The notes: generated from the letters alone by a model not told the origin. A stretch of 30,601 bases of DNA from Roseivirga sp. UBA6061 (GCA_002427745.1 DIYF01000173.1:1-30601); one strand, 5' to 3'. Positions 1 through 8,583 are shown, counted from the first letter of the stretch. Numbers and translations are program-made.

Positions 1-1016
1 CCGGTATTTCGGTGAAGGAATGGCTGGCAGCAACCGGAAAGCAGGGTACTGTCCGCGTGTATGGCACCCCTGCCGAAGAAGGCGGAGCCGGTAAGGTTTA
101 TATGGCCCGTGCCGGACTGCTGGACGATGTGGATGCTGTGCTTCACTGGCACCCGGGAAGCCGCAACGCAGCCGGAGCTACCTCTTCCCTGGCCAATAAG
201 TCTGCCAAGTTCAGATTTTACGGAGAGGCCTCTCATGCCGCTGCATCCCCCGAAAGAGGACGCTCCGCACTGGATGGCGTGGAAGCTATGAATCATATGG
301 TCAACCTGCTCAGAGAGCATGTACCCCAGGAAACGCGCATTCACTATGTGATCACCCGTGGTGGTGAAGCTCCCAATGTAGTGCCTGCCTTTGCGGAAGC
401 CTTTTACTATGTCAGAAACCCTGACGTAGCCAATGTCAAAGAAATTTTCGCAAAGGTGGTAAAGGCAGCCGAAGGAGCGGCTCTGGGCACAAACACCGAA
501 ATGAAATATGAGGTAATTCACGGGCTGTATAATGTGCTGCCCAACGAAACACTGGCCAGGCTCATGCACAAAAACCTGGTCAAGGTAGGCGGTGTGGAAT
601 ACAGTGCTGCTGATACTGAGTTTGCCAAAAAAATACTGGAAACCTACTCCATAGATGTATCACTGGAAGATGCGCAGAAGATTGAGGAGTTTGTGGTAAG
701 AGAAAAGGGAACGGGTGGCTCTACAGATGTCGGGGATGTGAGCTGGCTGGTGCCTACGGCCGGTATGAGTGCCGCCACCTGGGTGCCGGGCACCTCTGCC
801 CATACCTGGCAGGCCGTGGCAGCCGGAGGCACGGATATCGGTATCAAAGGCATGATGGTAGCCGCTAAAACCATAACGCTCACAGCCATGGATATCTTCA
901 ATGACCCCGATGTTACCCAAAGAGCCAGGGAAGAACTCATCAGAAGACAGGGTAAAAACTTTGTTTACGAGGCTCTGGTAGGTGACCGGCAGCCACCACT
1001 GGATTATCGAAAATAA
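1..1016 (+). CDS. M20 family metallo-amidohydrolase, AbgB-like (5' end missing)
   Basis: The reading frame is open from the left edge; the first full codons read G-I-S-V-K-E-W, so the true start is outside the window. The 335 or so visible residues cover the C-terminal part of an M20 (M20D/AbgB-like) amidohydrolase, a family that cleaves amide bonds of small N-acyl or aminobenzoyl-glutamate type substrates. Visible marks are the AEEGG stretch, LHWHPG, the dimerisation-domain motif GEASHAAASP, GGSTDVGDVSW and GTSAHTW near the end. The missing N-terminal part would hold the first metal ligands, and AbgB-type proteins are usually near 480 residues, so roughly a third is lacking. An upstream signal peptide cannot be judged. 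The family is clear; the substrate is not. Confidence 0.88.
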   Translation, partial: GISVKEWLAATGKQGTVRVYGTPAEEGGAGKVYMARAGLLDDVDAVLHWHPGSRNAAGATSSLANKSAKFRFYGEASHAAASPERGRSALDGVEAMNHMVNLLREHVPQETRIHYVITRGGEAPNVVPAFAEAFYYVRNPDVANVKEIFAKVVKAAEGAALGTNTEMKYEVIHGLYNVLPNETLARLMHKNLVKVGGVEYSAADTEFAKKILETYSIDVSLEDAQKIEEFVVREKGTGGSTDVGDVSWLVPTAGMSAATWVPGTSAHTWQAVAAGGTDIGIKGMMVAAKTITLTAMDIFNDPDVTQRAREELIRRQGKNFVYEALVGDRQPPLDYRK

Positions 1017-1041
1017 AATCCGGAGAACTCAGAGGCAGGAA

Positions 1042-1188
1042 ACTCCTACTTCCTGCTTCTTACCTCCTACTTCTTACCTCTTACTTCCTACTTCCTACCT
1101 CCTATTTCCTATTTCCTACTCCCTACCTCTTACTTCATCCCCCCTACTCCCTACTCATTACCTCCTACTCTCTACTCCTCCCATCTCC
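1042..1188. repeat. Degenerate 7-bp tandem repeat array, about 21 units, consensus YTYCYTA
   Basis: From 1042 the sequence splits into 21 consecutive units of 7 bases, for example CTTCCTA, CCTCCTA, CTTCTTA, TTTCCTA and CTCCCTA. Most units end in TA, and units 14, 20 and 21 are the most diverged. The plus strand is almost purely pyrimidine, so the minus strand is a purine (TAGGAAG-like) tract. A 7-bp inverted repeat GCAGGAA/TTCCTGC (1035-1041 and 1050-1056) marks its left edge. The array fills the gap between two convergent genes. It has the same 7-bp period as the perfect array at 22869-22938. Confidence 0.9.
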
Positions 1189-1197
1189 TCAAAAAAA

Positions 1198-1746
1198 TCA
1201 CACCAAAACAACCAGCGCATCGCCTTCGCCAATCTCTCCGGTCTCTAAAATCTTACAGGTAATTCCACCATGTCCCCGCATGGCATTATAGCCACCGTCT
1301 CCGAGGTTTTCTTCCATACGTGAGCAAGGATGACACTCTCCGGTATATTCCAGCACTGCTGTTCCCAGTCTGAATTGTTTTCCTTTCAGCGCCAGCAGAT
1401 TCACACCCCGGACCACGATGTTTCTTCGAAGCAGAGCGGGATCAATCTCCTCAATGCACACTATAGAGGCTACAGCATCCATATGTTCTTTCTGAATCAG
1501 CGTCACCTGACGTTTACCACCCCTGGAAGCGTAGTGGTCTCCTATCAGCCCTACTTCTGCCTCAGCATGCACAGAGGCAACTTTTACAAGGGCCGACCTT
1601 CTCTCTGGTCTGACACCAATCCACTCCACAATTCCCGGCTTTGTGAACCGGGAAGTAAGGTATTCTATTGATTTCTTCTCTACTGATAGCATAAACGAAA
1701 ATAGTGAATTATTAGCCGCTTTGACTTGCATATGACCATCCAGCAA
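1198..1746 (-). CDS. MOSC domain-containing protein
   Basis: This is a single MOSC domain, the fold found in molybdenum cofactor sulfurase C-termini and in YiiM/YuaD-type proteins that bind Mo cofactor or carry sulfur. Visible are GLIGDHY-RGGKRQVTL (residues about 66-83), LRRNIVVRGVNLLAL (106-120), FRLGTAVLEYTGECHPC (125-141) with cysteines 138 and 141, and the RGHGGITCKIL stretch near the end. MOSC domains use a conserved cysteine, and C138 or C141 is the candidate. The start is uncertain: ATG codons lie at 1746, 1731 and 1692, and the last gives a protein beginning MLSVEKKSIEYL, closer to where homology should start. The gene is convergent with the M20 gene and separated from it by the 7-bp array. 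Confidence 0.85.
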   Translation of the reverse strand: MLDGHMQVKAANNSLFSFMLSVEKKSIEYLTSRFTKPGIVEWIGVRPERRSALVKVASVHAEAEVGLIGDHYASRGGKRQVTLIQKEHMDAVASIVCIEEIDPALLRRNIVVRGVNLLALKGKQFRLGTAVLEYTGECHPCSRMEENLGDGGYNAMRGHGGITCKILETGEIGEGDALVVLV

Positions 1747-1856
1747 ATTCTACTGAGATAGTGAACTTTTTCCCGATCTTTTTTCTTGAGGAAATAGCTA
1801 TTTTTCCGGAGCCCATCCGTATACACTATCCAATACTAAACCAAAAAAGATAAACC

Positions 1857-2495
1857 ATGAGTACACTAAGACTTGGAAGTACCGCACCTGACTTTACTGC
1901 AGAAACTACCGAAGGCAATATCAGCTTTCACGAGTGGCTGGGTGACAGCTGGGGCGTGCTGTTTTCCCACCCTGCTGATTATACCCCTGTATGCACCACC
2001 GAGCTGGGATACACAGCCAAACTTCGTTCAGAATTTCAGGCCAGAAATGTAAAAGTACTGGCACTGAGCGTAGATGGACTGGAATCGCACAAAGGCTGGA
2101 TCGGTGACATCAACGAAACTCAGAACACTGAGGTGAATTTCCCGATTATTGCCGATGAAGATCGTAATGTAGCTACGCTGTATGACATGATCCACCCGGA
2201 AGCAGACAGCAAACTCACCGTACGTTCGGTATTCGTGATTGGCCCTGACAAAAAGATCAAACTCACCATCACCTATCCGGCATCTACCGGCAGAAATTTT
2301 GATGAAATCCTGAGGGTGATCGATTCATTGCAGCTGACAGCTTACCACAAAGTAGCAACTCCTGTAAACTGGAAAGCCGGTGACGATTGTGTCATTGTTC
2401 CTGCTGTAAGCAATGAGCAGGCTGACGAATTATTCCCCAAAGGATATGAAGAAGTAAAACCTTACCTCAGAATGACTCCGCAGCCTAATCTGTAA
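1857..2495 (+). CDS. Peroxiredoxin, Prx6 (1-Cys) type
   Basis: A 212-residue thiol peroxidase of the AhpC/Prx6 group, which reduces hydrogen peroxide and organic peroxides in the cytoplasm. The peroxidatic cysteine is C46 in the signature DYTPVCTTELG, and the Prx6-type C-terminal arm (NWKAGDDCVIVP... to KPYLRMTPQPN) is complete. Length and both ends match the family. A second cysteine near residue 176 sits in that C-terminal arm; it is not at the usual resolving position of 2-Cys enzymes, so a 1-Cys mechanism is the simpler reading. No export signal is present. The gene stands alone between a minus-strand MOSC gene and a GNAT gene that seems to have its own promoter. Confidence 0.93.
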   Translation: MSTLRLGSTAPDFTAETTEGNISFHEWLGDSWGVLFSHPADYTPVCTTELGYTAKLRSEFQARNVKVLALSVDGLESHKGWIGDINETQNTEVNFPIIADEDRNVATLYDMIHPEADSKLTVRSVFVIGPDKKIKLTITYPASTGRNFDEILRVIDSLQLTAYHKVATPVNWKAGDDCVIVPAVSNEQADELFPKGYEEVKPYLRMTPQPNL

Positions 2496-2524
2496 AAGAT
2501 AAACACAGGCTTTTAGCCCTTTAT

Positions 2525-2566
2525 AAAATCCATGGCTTTTGCATCTTTGTAATCGCCATGGATTTT
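2525..2566. promoter_or_regulatory. Perfect 11-bp inverted repeat centred on a -7-like box and covering a start codon
   Basis: The arms AAAATCCATGG (2525-2535) and CCATGGATTTT (2556-2566) are exact reverse complements separated by 20 bases. The start codon of the GNAT gene (2558-2560) lies in the right arm. The centre of symmetry falls inside CATCTTTG (2542-2549), one mismatch from the Bacteroidota -7 box TAnnTTTG. It may be an operator for a dimeric repressor, or a hairpin in a read-through peroxiredoxin transcript that hides the start codon or ends transcription at the T-run after it. Confidence 0.55.
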
Positions 2567-3097
2567 TTATTTCAATCACCCCGACTTGGCTTTCGCCAAT
2601 GGCAGAGTACAGATATCACTCCCTTTGCCGCTCTTAATGCCGATGCGGATGTCATGGAATTTTTTCCGGCCACACTGAGCCATGACGAAACCCGGGAAGC
2701 CGTACAGCGGTACCAAGAGCATTTCGAAACCTATGGTTATGGCTGGTATGCAGCAGACCTTCTGGAAACAGGAGACTTTGTCGGTTTTATCGGTTTTGGT
2801 AAAGTGGATATGGAGGTCAGCTTCAACTCCTCAGTAGAGATTGGCTGGCGTCTGGCAAAGACTTACTGGGGCAAAGGACTGGCCACTGAAGGTGCCAAAG
2901 CCTGCCTTGATTACGGCTGGACTACACTCGGCTTTTCGGAGGTTTATTCTCTCACTGCCACCCTGAACAAGCGATCTGCCCGGGTAATGGAAAAGCTTGG
3001 TATGAGCTATGAGGGTAATTTTCTTCACCCTAAACTTGAAAAAGGGCATCCCCTTGAAGAGCATGTGCTTTATAGTATTCATTCTCCGAAAAATTGA
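2558..3097 (+). CDS. GNAT family N-acetyltransferase, RimJ/RimL-like
   Basis: A 179-residue acetyltransferase of the Acetyltransf_3 (RimJ/RimL) type. It should transfer acetyl from acetyl-CoA to an amine, but the substrate is unknown. The N-terminal strand reads SPRLGFRQWQSTDI, and the acetyl-CoA loop is WGKGLATEGAKACLDYGW (about residues 107-124). The late motif LNKRSARVMEKLGMSYEG is typical of the family. No signal peptide is present. The start at 2558 is favoured because homology begins within the first ten residues and no earlier in-frame start exists. The start codon lies inside a perfect inverted repeat, which suggests tight control of this gene. Confidence 0.88.
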   Translation: MDFLFQSPRLGFRQWQSTDITPFAALNADADVMEFFPATLSHDETREAVQRYQEHFETYGYGWYAADLLETGDFVGFIGFGKVDMEVSFNSSVEIGWRLAKTYWGKGLATEGAKACLDYGWTTLGFSEVYSLTATLNKRSARVMEKLGMSYEGNFLHPKLEKGHPLEEHVLYSIHSPKN

Positions 3098-3179
3098 GGC
3101 CACCAAATTACATCCGTTCTGGCGACCTTTCCCCTCAAAAAGTGGTCTGTTCTAAGACTGGCAGCGTTATATTGATTCT

Positions 3180-5135
3180 ATGACCCGAAGTGAGCAAATA
3201 GCCTTTTGCCGAAAATGCACCAATCGTAAGTTCGATAATCAGCAGGGCCTGATATGCCGGTTAACAGATAAGAAGGCTGACTTTCAGGATGAATGCCCCG
3301 ACTTTCATATTGATCATACAGTAGAAGACAAAATACAACCTGGCGAGGAAGAAGAAAGACTCACACCAGGCCCTGAAGTACTGGAAGGAATGACTGGCCT
3401 GGTGAAGGACAAACTCAGACGTTACCAGGACTTCAAAGCCGCTCTGATAGGAGGTGTCCTGGCTGCACTGATCTCAGCTCTGTTTTGGGCAGTTCTTGAT
3501 GTGGGGTTCGGAGTACCTCTGCTAATTCAGTTCCTTACCAAAGCCATGATCATTGGACAGACTATACGTTATTTCGGAGCCGGGATAGATCAGAAATTTG
3601 GTATGCTGGGTGGTGTACTCACCTTGGTCAGCTGCACCCTTGGTATATTTTTTACGGAAATCGGGCTGATTGCCCGGGAACTCAATGTGGGGCTTCTGGA
3701 AGTTATTAAATCTTTTGACTACAGTCACCTCCCCTCTTTAGCAGACGACACAATAAACCTGACTAATCTGCTACTGGCCGGTGTAAGCGTTTATATGGGT
3801 TACTTTCTGTCTTTCAGAGGCTTTTCATCCAGAGAACTGTCAAAGATTGACTCATCAGATTTCGATCCGATACCTCCCAATTATTTCCGCTCAGGTAATT
3901 CCCTTAAAAAACCTGCGATACTCATAGCCTTCATCATGCTGGTCGCTTTGATCTCACTTTTCATAATTTCTGAACCCACCATACCTGGCGAACGAGAGAC
4001 GCTGTATGGGGCGGTGATGGAGCGCTACCCTGATGGATCGCAGCAGGCACAGGGTAAGTATTCTGGCGGCACAAGAGAAGATATCTGGAGCTTCTGGTAC
4101 CCGGCTAATGGTGGGTTAAAGGCCGTTGGGTTCTACAACAGAGGTATCCGTGCCTCCGAATGGACATGGTACTCCGAAAAAGGTAGCGTCTTAAGAGAGG
4201 GCCATTACTCCAGAGGCCTGAAGTCGGGCAATTGGACAAACTACTATCAAAATGGAAGAATAAAAGACTCCTGTCAGTATGTAAACGGAAGGCAACAAGG
4301 CACTATCACAAAATTTTACGACACGGGCGAGCTTATGGAAACTGGTACTTATCATAACGGAATGGCTCAGGGGCTTTGGACGCTATTCTACAAAGACGGT
4401 AAGAAGAAAAGCGAACGAACCATCGTCAATGGCGCCAGATATGGCATTTCAAAGGTCTGGGATGAAACAGACCAGCCAAAAGGCAATGACTTCGAAATGA
4501 TCAGCGCCTGGGATCAATATGGCGATCAGATGGTCACCCGGGGAGACGGATTTTACTCAGAATACCACAACAATGGCGAGCTGAAAAGAGAAGGCGAGAT
4601 CAGCAATAAACAGAAGACCGGCACCTGGAGAGCCTGGTTCCCAAACGGTAACCTGGCCGAAGAGGGAGAATACATCAATGGAGTATATTACCTCCAACAG
4701 TCATGGACAGCATCAGGACGAGAGATCATATCTGATGCCAACGGAGACTATGAACGCTATGATGCTTCCGGGGAATATCTCCTTGAAAGGGGGAGCATTC
4801 TCAATGGCCTCAGAGAAGGTACCTGGACCGCATACCACGCAAAATCTGATCAGCCCATGCTCGTAGCCAATTACAAAGAAGGCAAGCCTGAGGGGCTACT
4901 GACCTATTATTACCCTTCTGGCAGTATTCAACTGCAAGGCTTCCTGACCGGGGGACTGAAAACCGGAAAGTGGGTCGCTTATTTCGAAGACAGCACCATC
5001 AAGTCCACTACCCTGTTCGAAAACGGGCTAAGGCATGGATCAAGGACGATCAACAATGAAGAAGGCAAACAGTTAATAGAAGAAACTTATAAATCGGGAA
5101 AACTCGTTCGCGAAAAGCTATTTATAGAAGAGTAA
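3180..5135 (+). CDS. Membrane protein: zinc-ribbon-like head, five membrane helices, MORN-variant (YwqK-like) repeat tail
   Basis: This is a 651-residue three-part protein. Residues 1-45 hold four spaced cysteines (C10, C13, C26, C39) in an FCRKC...LICRLTD...CPDF arrangement that could bind zinc. Residues 85-265 contain about five hydrophobic helices (near 87-106, 112-128, 140-163, 192-212 and 245-265). From 275 to the end run repeats of about 23 residues of the form Y-x-x-G-x-x-x-x-x-G-x-Y-x-x-G-x-x-x-G-x-W, which are MORN_2/YwqK-type. With the cysteine head inside, five helices would put the repeats in the periplasm; this topology is inferred. YwqK repeats are often labelled antitoxin in databases, but nothing here supports a toxin pair. 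It ends 2 bases before a convergent gene. Its function is unknown. Confidence 0.85.
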   Translation: MTRSEQIAFCRKCTNRKFDNQQGLICRLTDKKADFQDECPDFHIDHTVEDKIQPGEEEERLTPGPEVLEGMTGLVKDKLRRYQDFKAALIGGVLAALISALFWAVLDVGFGVPLLIQFLTKAMIIGQTIRYFGAGIDQKFGMLGGVLTLVSCTLGIFFTEIGLIARELNVGLLEVIKSFDYSHLPSLADDTINLTNLLLAGVSVYMGYFLSFRGFSSRELSKIDSSDFDPIPPNYFRSGNSLKKPAILIAFIMLVALISLFIISEPTIPGERETLYGAVMERYPDGSQQAQGKYSGGTREDIWSFWYPANGGLKAVGFYNRGIRASEWTWYSEKGSVLREGHYSRGLKSGNWTNYYQNGRIKDSCQYVNGRQQGTITKFYDTGELMETGTYHNGMAQGLWTLFYKDGKKKSERTIVNGARYGISKVWDETDQPKGNDFEMISAWDQYGDQMVTRGDGFYSEYHNNGELKREGEISNKQKTGTWRAWFPNGNLAEEGEYINGVYYLQQSWTASGREIISDANGDYERYDASGEYLLERGSILNGLREGTWTAYHAKSDQPMLVANYKEGKPEGLLTYYYPSGSIQLQGFLTGGLKTGKWVAYFEDSTIKSTTLFENGLRHGSRTINNEEGKQLIEETYKSGKLVREKLFIEE

Positions 5136-5137
5136 AC

Positions 5138-5977
5138 CTACTTCCCGAATTTAGCGTCCTCCGGAACACGATAAGGCTGAAAAGGAATTTTCAGCAGATT
5201 ACCCATCTTATCGTTCTCCTCTGGTTTCATATGTGTGTCAATCCCGTAAATGAGTTCTTTGGTATCATCTACCTGGGCGAAGGTTCCGAAGATGCGGTCC
5301 CAGATGGAGAAGATGTTACCATAATTGGTATCTGTAAGCGGCTGGGTATAGTGATGGTGCACTTTGTGCATCAACGGGGTAATAAAGACATAGGAAAGTG
5401 CTCTGTCCAGGCCCCTGGGCATATTGATATTCGCATGTGTGATATGTGCAAAGAGCACCGAAAGGCTCTGATAAAACATAATAATCCACATGGGAGCTCC
5501 CACCAGCATCACTGCCAGAATGGTAAAACCGATTCTGAAAACTGTCTCTCCCGGATGATGCCTGAGCCCCGTAGTGACATCCACCGTGGTATCGCTATGG
5601 TGTACCACATGAAATTTCCACATCCATTTCACCTTATGCTCAGTCCAGTGCGCCAGATAAGCCCCAATCAGGTCGAGCAGCAGAACCCCGACTACCAGCT
5701 GTGCCCAAAGCGGTAGCTCAAAAATGTAGAGCAGTCCGAATTTATTGTCAGCTACATAATCTGAAGCCGCCAGCAGTGCTCCCGCCAGACCGAAACCAAT
5801 GATGGCTGTAGTCAAGGTAAAAAACAGATTGAGGCCGGCATGCCGCACCTTTTTATACTGAAATTTAAAGAGCGGCAAGGTGCCCTCTACGATCCAGAAA
5901 ATCACTACGCCCCCGATAAGAATCCCCGCTCTGAACTCTGTGGGTATGTTGTCAAAGAAATTTACGATCGCTTCCAT
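5138..5977 (-). CDS. Sterol desaturase / fatty acid hydroxylase superfamily membrane protein
   Basis: A 279-residue integral membrane di-iron enzyme of the FA_hydroxylase superfamily, which uses O2 to hydroxylate or desaturate lipid substrates. The histidine clusters are complete: HWTEH (110-114), HVVHH (123-127), RHHPGE (139-144), HITHAN (178-183) and HKVHHHY (204-210). The family hallmark DTNYGN...WDRIFGTF (216-233) follows. Hydrophobic helices lie near residues 17-36, 50-72, 88-108 and 150-175. The substrate (sterol, hopanoid, carotenoid or ether lipid) cannot be read from sequence. It is divergent from the amidohydrolase gene, with about 107 bases between the two starts. Confidence 0.9.
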   Translation of the reverse strand: MEAIVNFFDNIPTEFRAGILIGGVVIFWIVEGTLPLFKFQYKKVRHAGLNLFFTLTTAIIGFGLAGALLAASDYVADNKFGLLYIFELPLWAQLVVGVLLLDLIGAYLAHWTEHKVKWMWKFHVVHHSDTTVDVTTGLRHHPGETVFRIGFTILAVMLVGAPMWIIMFYQSLSVLFAHITHANINMPRGLDRALSYVFITPLMHKVHHHYTQPLTDTNYGNIFSIWDRIFGTFAQVDDTKELIYGIDTHMKPEENDKMGNLLKIPFQPYRVPEDAKFGK

Positions 5978-6084
5978 GCTTCAATTTATTATGCATGCAG
6001 CACATATCCAATCCGGCTGAATCAAATAATAGTGCTATTAGAAGTTCCTTACTTTTTGTTCATTGGTATATCAAACCACTTTTT

Positions 6085-7509
6085 ATGAAACTCAGAAGTC
6101 CCATTCTGGCATTTTTCCTGCTGGTTCTTGCTCAAATCACTTTTGCTCAACAATTCTCCAGGGCAGTTCAACCCTATGTAAGCGAACAGGGTAAGTTCGT
6201 AGCGCTTACCCACGCCAAGCTGATTGATGGCACAGGATCGGCCATCAAAAACGACCAGACACTGATATTTAAAGATGGCATTATTACGGCCATAGGTCCC
6301 AGCAGTACTACTCGCATTCCGGAAGGGGCCAAAGAGATCGACTGCACGGAAAAAACCATTATTCCCGGGCTTGTCATGTTGCATGAACATATTTTCTACC
6401 CTAAGCCTTATGACGGGGTTTTCAGTGTGGCTCAAATGACTTTTACCTTCCCCAGACTATACCTGGCCGGTGGAGTAACCACCATGAGAACAGCAGGCAG
6501 CATAGAACCCCAAACAGACCTGAATATCAAAAAAGCCATCATTGAAGGTAAAATGCTCGGCCCCAAAATGGATGTGACCGGCCCCTTTATCGAAAGACCC
6601 GGCACCCCGGTGCCTGAAATAGGCCCTATCAATAGTCCAGAAGAAGCCGAGGCCATGGTGAATTACTGGTCTGATCGTGGCGTGAATTCTTTCAAGGTTT
6701 ATCAGAATGTGACCAAAGAAGACCTGGAACGTGTAGTAAAAACGGCCCATGCACGGGGTAAAAAAGTAACCGGACATATCTGTTCTGTCACTTACAGAGA
6801 AGCTGCTGAAATCGGCATAGATAATATAGAGCATGGCTTTTTCCAGAGTTCTGACTTTGTAGGTGATAAAGTCACGGACTATTGCCCGGCTTTCAAACGT
6901 GGAAGAACACTGAGAGAGCTGCCTGAAGACAGTCCTGAAATGCAGGCTTTGATGGATTACCTGATTAAGGAGAATGTGGCCATCACTTCTACCCTGCCCG
7001 TATTTGAGCCCTATACAGGACGAGAGGTTGTGCTGGGCAATGGCCTGGATGCCATGAGCCCGGAGATCAAAGAAAGTCTGGTAAGACGCCATAGCAGAAT
7101 GCAGGGCAGAGACGAAGCTTCACAGGCGCTTTTCAAAAAGCAAATGGCCTGGGAAAAGAGATTCTATGAGCAGGGCGGACATCTGGTGGCCGGTACTGAC
7201 CCCACCGGAGCAGGACGTACCGTGGCGGGCTATGCCAATCAGCGCGTGATAGAACTATTTATTGAAGCAGGCTTTGCACTCACAGATGCTATCAAAATTT
7301 CCTCCCTGGATGGCGCCAGATTCCTCGAAAGAGCAGACAAAGTCGGTTCACTGGAAGTAGGCAAACAGGCAGATATTGTACTGATAGACGGAGACCTGGA
7401 AGCCGATGTGGCGAATATTCGTAAAATGGAACTGGTATTTAAAGACGGTATCGGCTTTGACTCCCAGGCTATCTTCAAATCCATGAAAGGCAAGGTGGGG
7501 ATGCACTGA
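6085..7509 (+). CDS. Exported amidohydrolase (imidazolonepropionase/prolidase-like)
   Basis: A metal-dependent hydrolase of the amidohydrolase superfamily with a signal peptide (MKLRSPILAFFLLVLAQITF then AQQ), so it acts in the periplasm or outside. The start at 6085 is chosen because the frame is open 30 codons further up (5995), but that extension is polar and would bury the signal peptide. Motifs in order: LIDGTG with the small beta-sandwich, PGLVMLHEH (H100 and H102 are the HxH metal ligands), TGHICSV, IEHGFF, and AGTDPTGAGR carrying the catalytic Asp. The end, VGSLEVGKQADIVLIDGD, is the typical closing strand set. Related exported enzymes in Bacteroidota cleave cyclic amides or Xaa-Pro dipeptides; the exact substrate is not known. 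Confidence 0.88.
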   Translation: MKLRSPILAFFLLVLAQITFAQQFSRAVQPYVSEQGKFVALTHAKLIDGTGSAIKNDQTLIFKDGIITAIGPSSTTRIPEGAKEIDCTEKTIIPGLVMLHEHIFYPKPYDGVFSVAQMTFTFPRLYLAGGVTTMRTAGSIEPQTDLNIKKAIIEGKMLGPKMDVTGPFIERPGTPVPEIGPINSPEEAEAMVNYWSDRGVNSFKVYQNVTKEDLERVVKTAHARGKKVTGHICSVTYREAAEIGIDNIEHGFFQSSDFVGDKVTDYCPAFKRGRTLRELPEDSPEMQALMDYLIKENVAITSTLPVFEPYTGREVVLGNGLDAMSPEIKESLVRRHSRMQGRDEASQALFKKQMAWEKRFYEQGGHLVAGTDPTGAGRTVAGYANQRVIELFIEAGFALTDAIKISSLDGARFLERADKVGSLEVGKQADIVLIDGDLEADVANIRKMELVFKDGIGFDSQAIFKSMKGKVGMH

Positions 7510-7560
7510 TCAATGCCTCGCCTCTATTGACTCTTAACCCGTATTTTAAGAACTTCTACC

Positions 7561-8505
7561 ATGATGAGGTGCTGGTTCTTTATTTTGCTACTGTCCCTTT
7601 GTCTGCAGGCCAGGCCACAAGAGCCTTATGTAATTGAGACCAGTGATATCACCCGTTTCTGGCAGGCATTTGATCAATTAGCCAATGCCGGGTCTAAAGA
7701 AGACAGTATTCAGATTATCCGGGACCATTATATCAACCAGGCCTCCAAACACTTTCGGGAGTTTCTGAAAGTGCGAAAGTTCACAGCCGAAGAGTATGTA
7801 AAGAAAATAGGCCTGTATCCGCTTTTCTGGAAGTCCGTAAGACCACTCACCGAAGGAATTGACAAACGGAAAGGTGAAATCGACAAGGTCTTTCAACAAC
7901 TGGCGGCAGTCATTCCCAACTTCAGACAACCAGATGTATGCTTTGCTATAGGTACTCTCCGAACAGGAGGAACCACGAGTAAGAACCTCTTGCTTATTGG
8001 AGCTGACATTGCTGCCTCTGACTCCACCGTAGAAAAGTCAGAGCTCTCTCCCTGGCTCAAGAGTGTTATCGGTAACACAGGAGATATTGTAGCCATGGTG
8101 GCACACGAAACAATCCATACCCATCAAATCAACTACAGAAAAACCACCCTTCTGACCGGCTCAATCAAAGAAGGCGTGGCGGACTTCATCACCGACAGAT
8201 TTCTTGGCCTCAATATCAATCGCCCCCTGCATGATTATGGAAATGCCCGTGAATGTGAATTATGGACAGAATTTGAAACATCCATGAAAACCGCCCCCGG
8301 GGATTACAGCCTGTGGCTATATGGCGGTAAGTCTTCCGGGGCACGTCCTGCAGACCTGGGGTACTACATAGGTTATAAAATAGCCGAAGCCTATTATGAC
8401 CAGGCGACAAACAAAGAAGCAGCTATTAAAACCTTACTCAATCAGAAAAAGTACCCCGAGATATTTCGCAGGAGCGGTTACAGTCAGAAAGCCTGCTCCA
8501 GATAG
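7561..8505 (+). CDS. Exported zinc metalloprotease-like protein, DUF2268/GldB-related
   Basis: A 314-residue protein that begins with a signal peptide (MMRCWFFILLLSLCLQARPQ). Residues 179-190 contain an HExxH zinc motif, HETIH at 182-186, and E204 in the following IKEGVADF stretch is a good third ligand. The later DLGYYIGYKIAEAYYDQ is characteristic of the DUF2268 predicted Zn-protease family, to which gliding-motility lipoprotein GldB is related. GldB itself usually lacks an intact zinc site, and this protein keeps it, so it is more likely an active peptidase than a motility part. It lies 51 bases after the amidohydrolase gene on the same strand and may be co-transcribed. The second codon is also ATG, so the start may shift by one residue. 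Confidence 0.8.
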   Translation: MMRCWFFILLLSLCLQARPQEPYVIETSDITRFWQAFDQLANAGSKEDSIQIIRDHYINQASKHFREFLKVRKFTAEEYVKKIGLYPLFWKSVRPLTEGIDKRKGEIDKVFQQLAAVIPNFRQPDVCFAIGTLRTGGTTSKNLLLIGADIAASDSTVEKSELSPWLKSVIGNTGDIVAMVAHETIHTHQINYRKTTLLTGSIKEGVADFITDRFLGLNINRPLHDYGNARECELWTEFETSMKTAPGDYSLWLYGGKSSGARPADLGYYIGYKIAEAYYDQATNKEAAIKTLLNQKKYPEIFRRSGYSQKACSR

Positions 8506-8538
8506 GGACTTCCCTCCATTTATTTAATAATCAAACAC

Positions 8539-8568
8539 TTGCCCCATTCAATCATAAGACTATATTTG
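8539..8568 (+). promoter_or_regulatory. Bacteroidota-type promoter of the PepSY-TM gene
   Basis: TTG (8539-8541) and TATATTTG (8561-8568) are separated by 19 bases. TATATTTG matches the Bacteroidota -7 consensus TAnnTTTG exactly, and the spacing fits the known -33/-7 pattern. The predicted transcript starts near 8575, leaving a short leader before the ATG at 8602. It is the clearest promoter in the window. Confidence 0.75.
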
Positions 8569-8583
8569 CACCACTATCTATAA

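Noticed and set aside
982..1248. 88-codon plus-strand open frame through the first 7-bp array
   Set aside because: It is a translation of the tandem repeat (PTSYLL-type residues repeated); such frames are typical false genes over pyrimidine repeats.
5231..5716. 161-codon plus-strand frame opposite the sterol desaturase gene
   Set aside because: It is the mirror of a strongly conserved gene with complete histidine motifs; no family resemblance.
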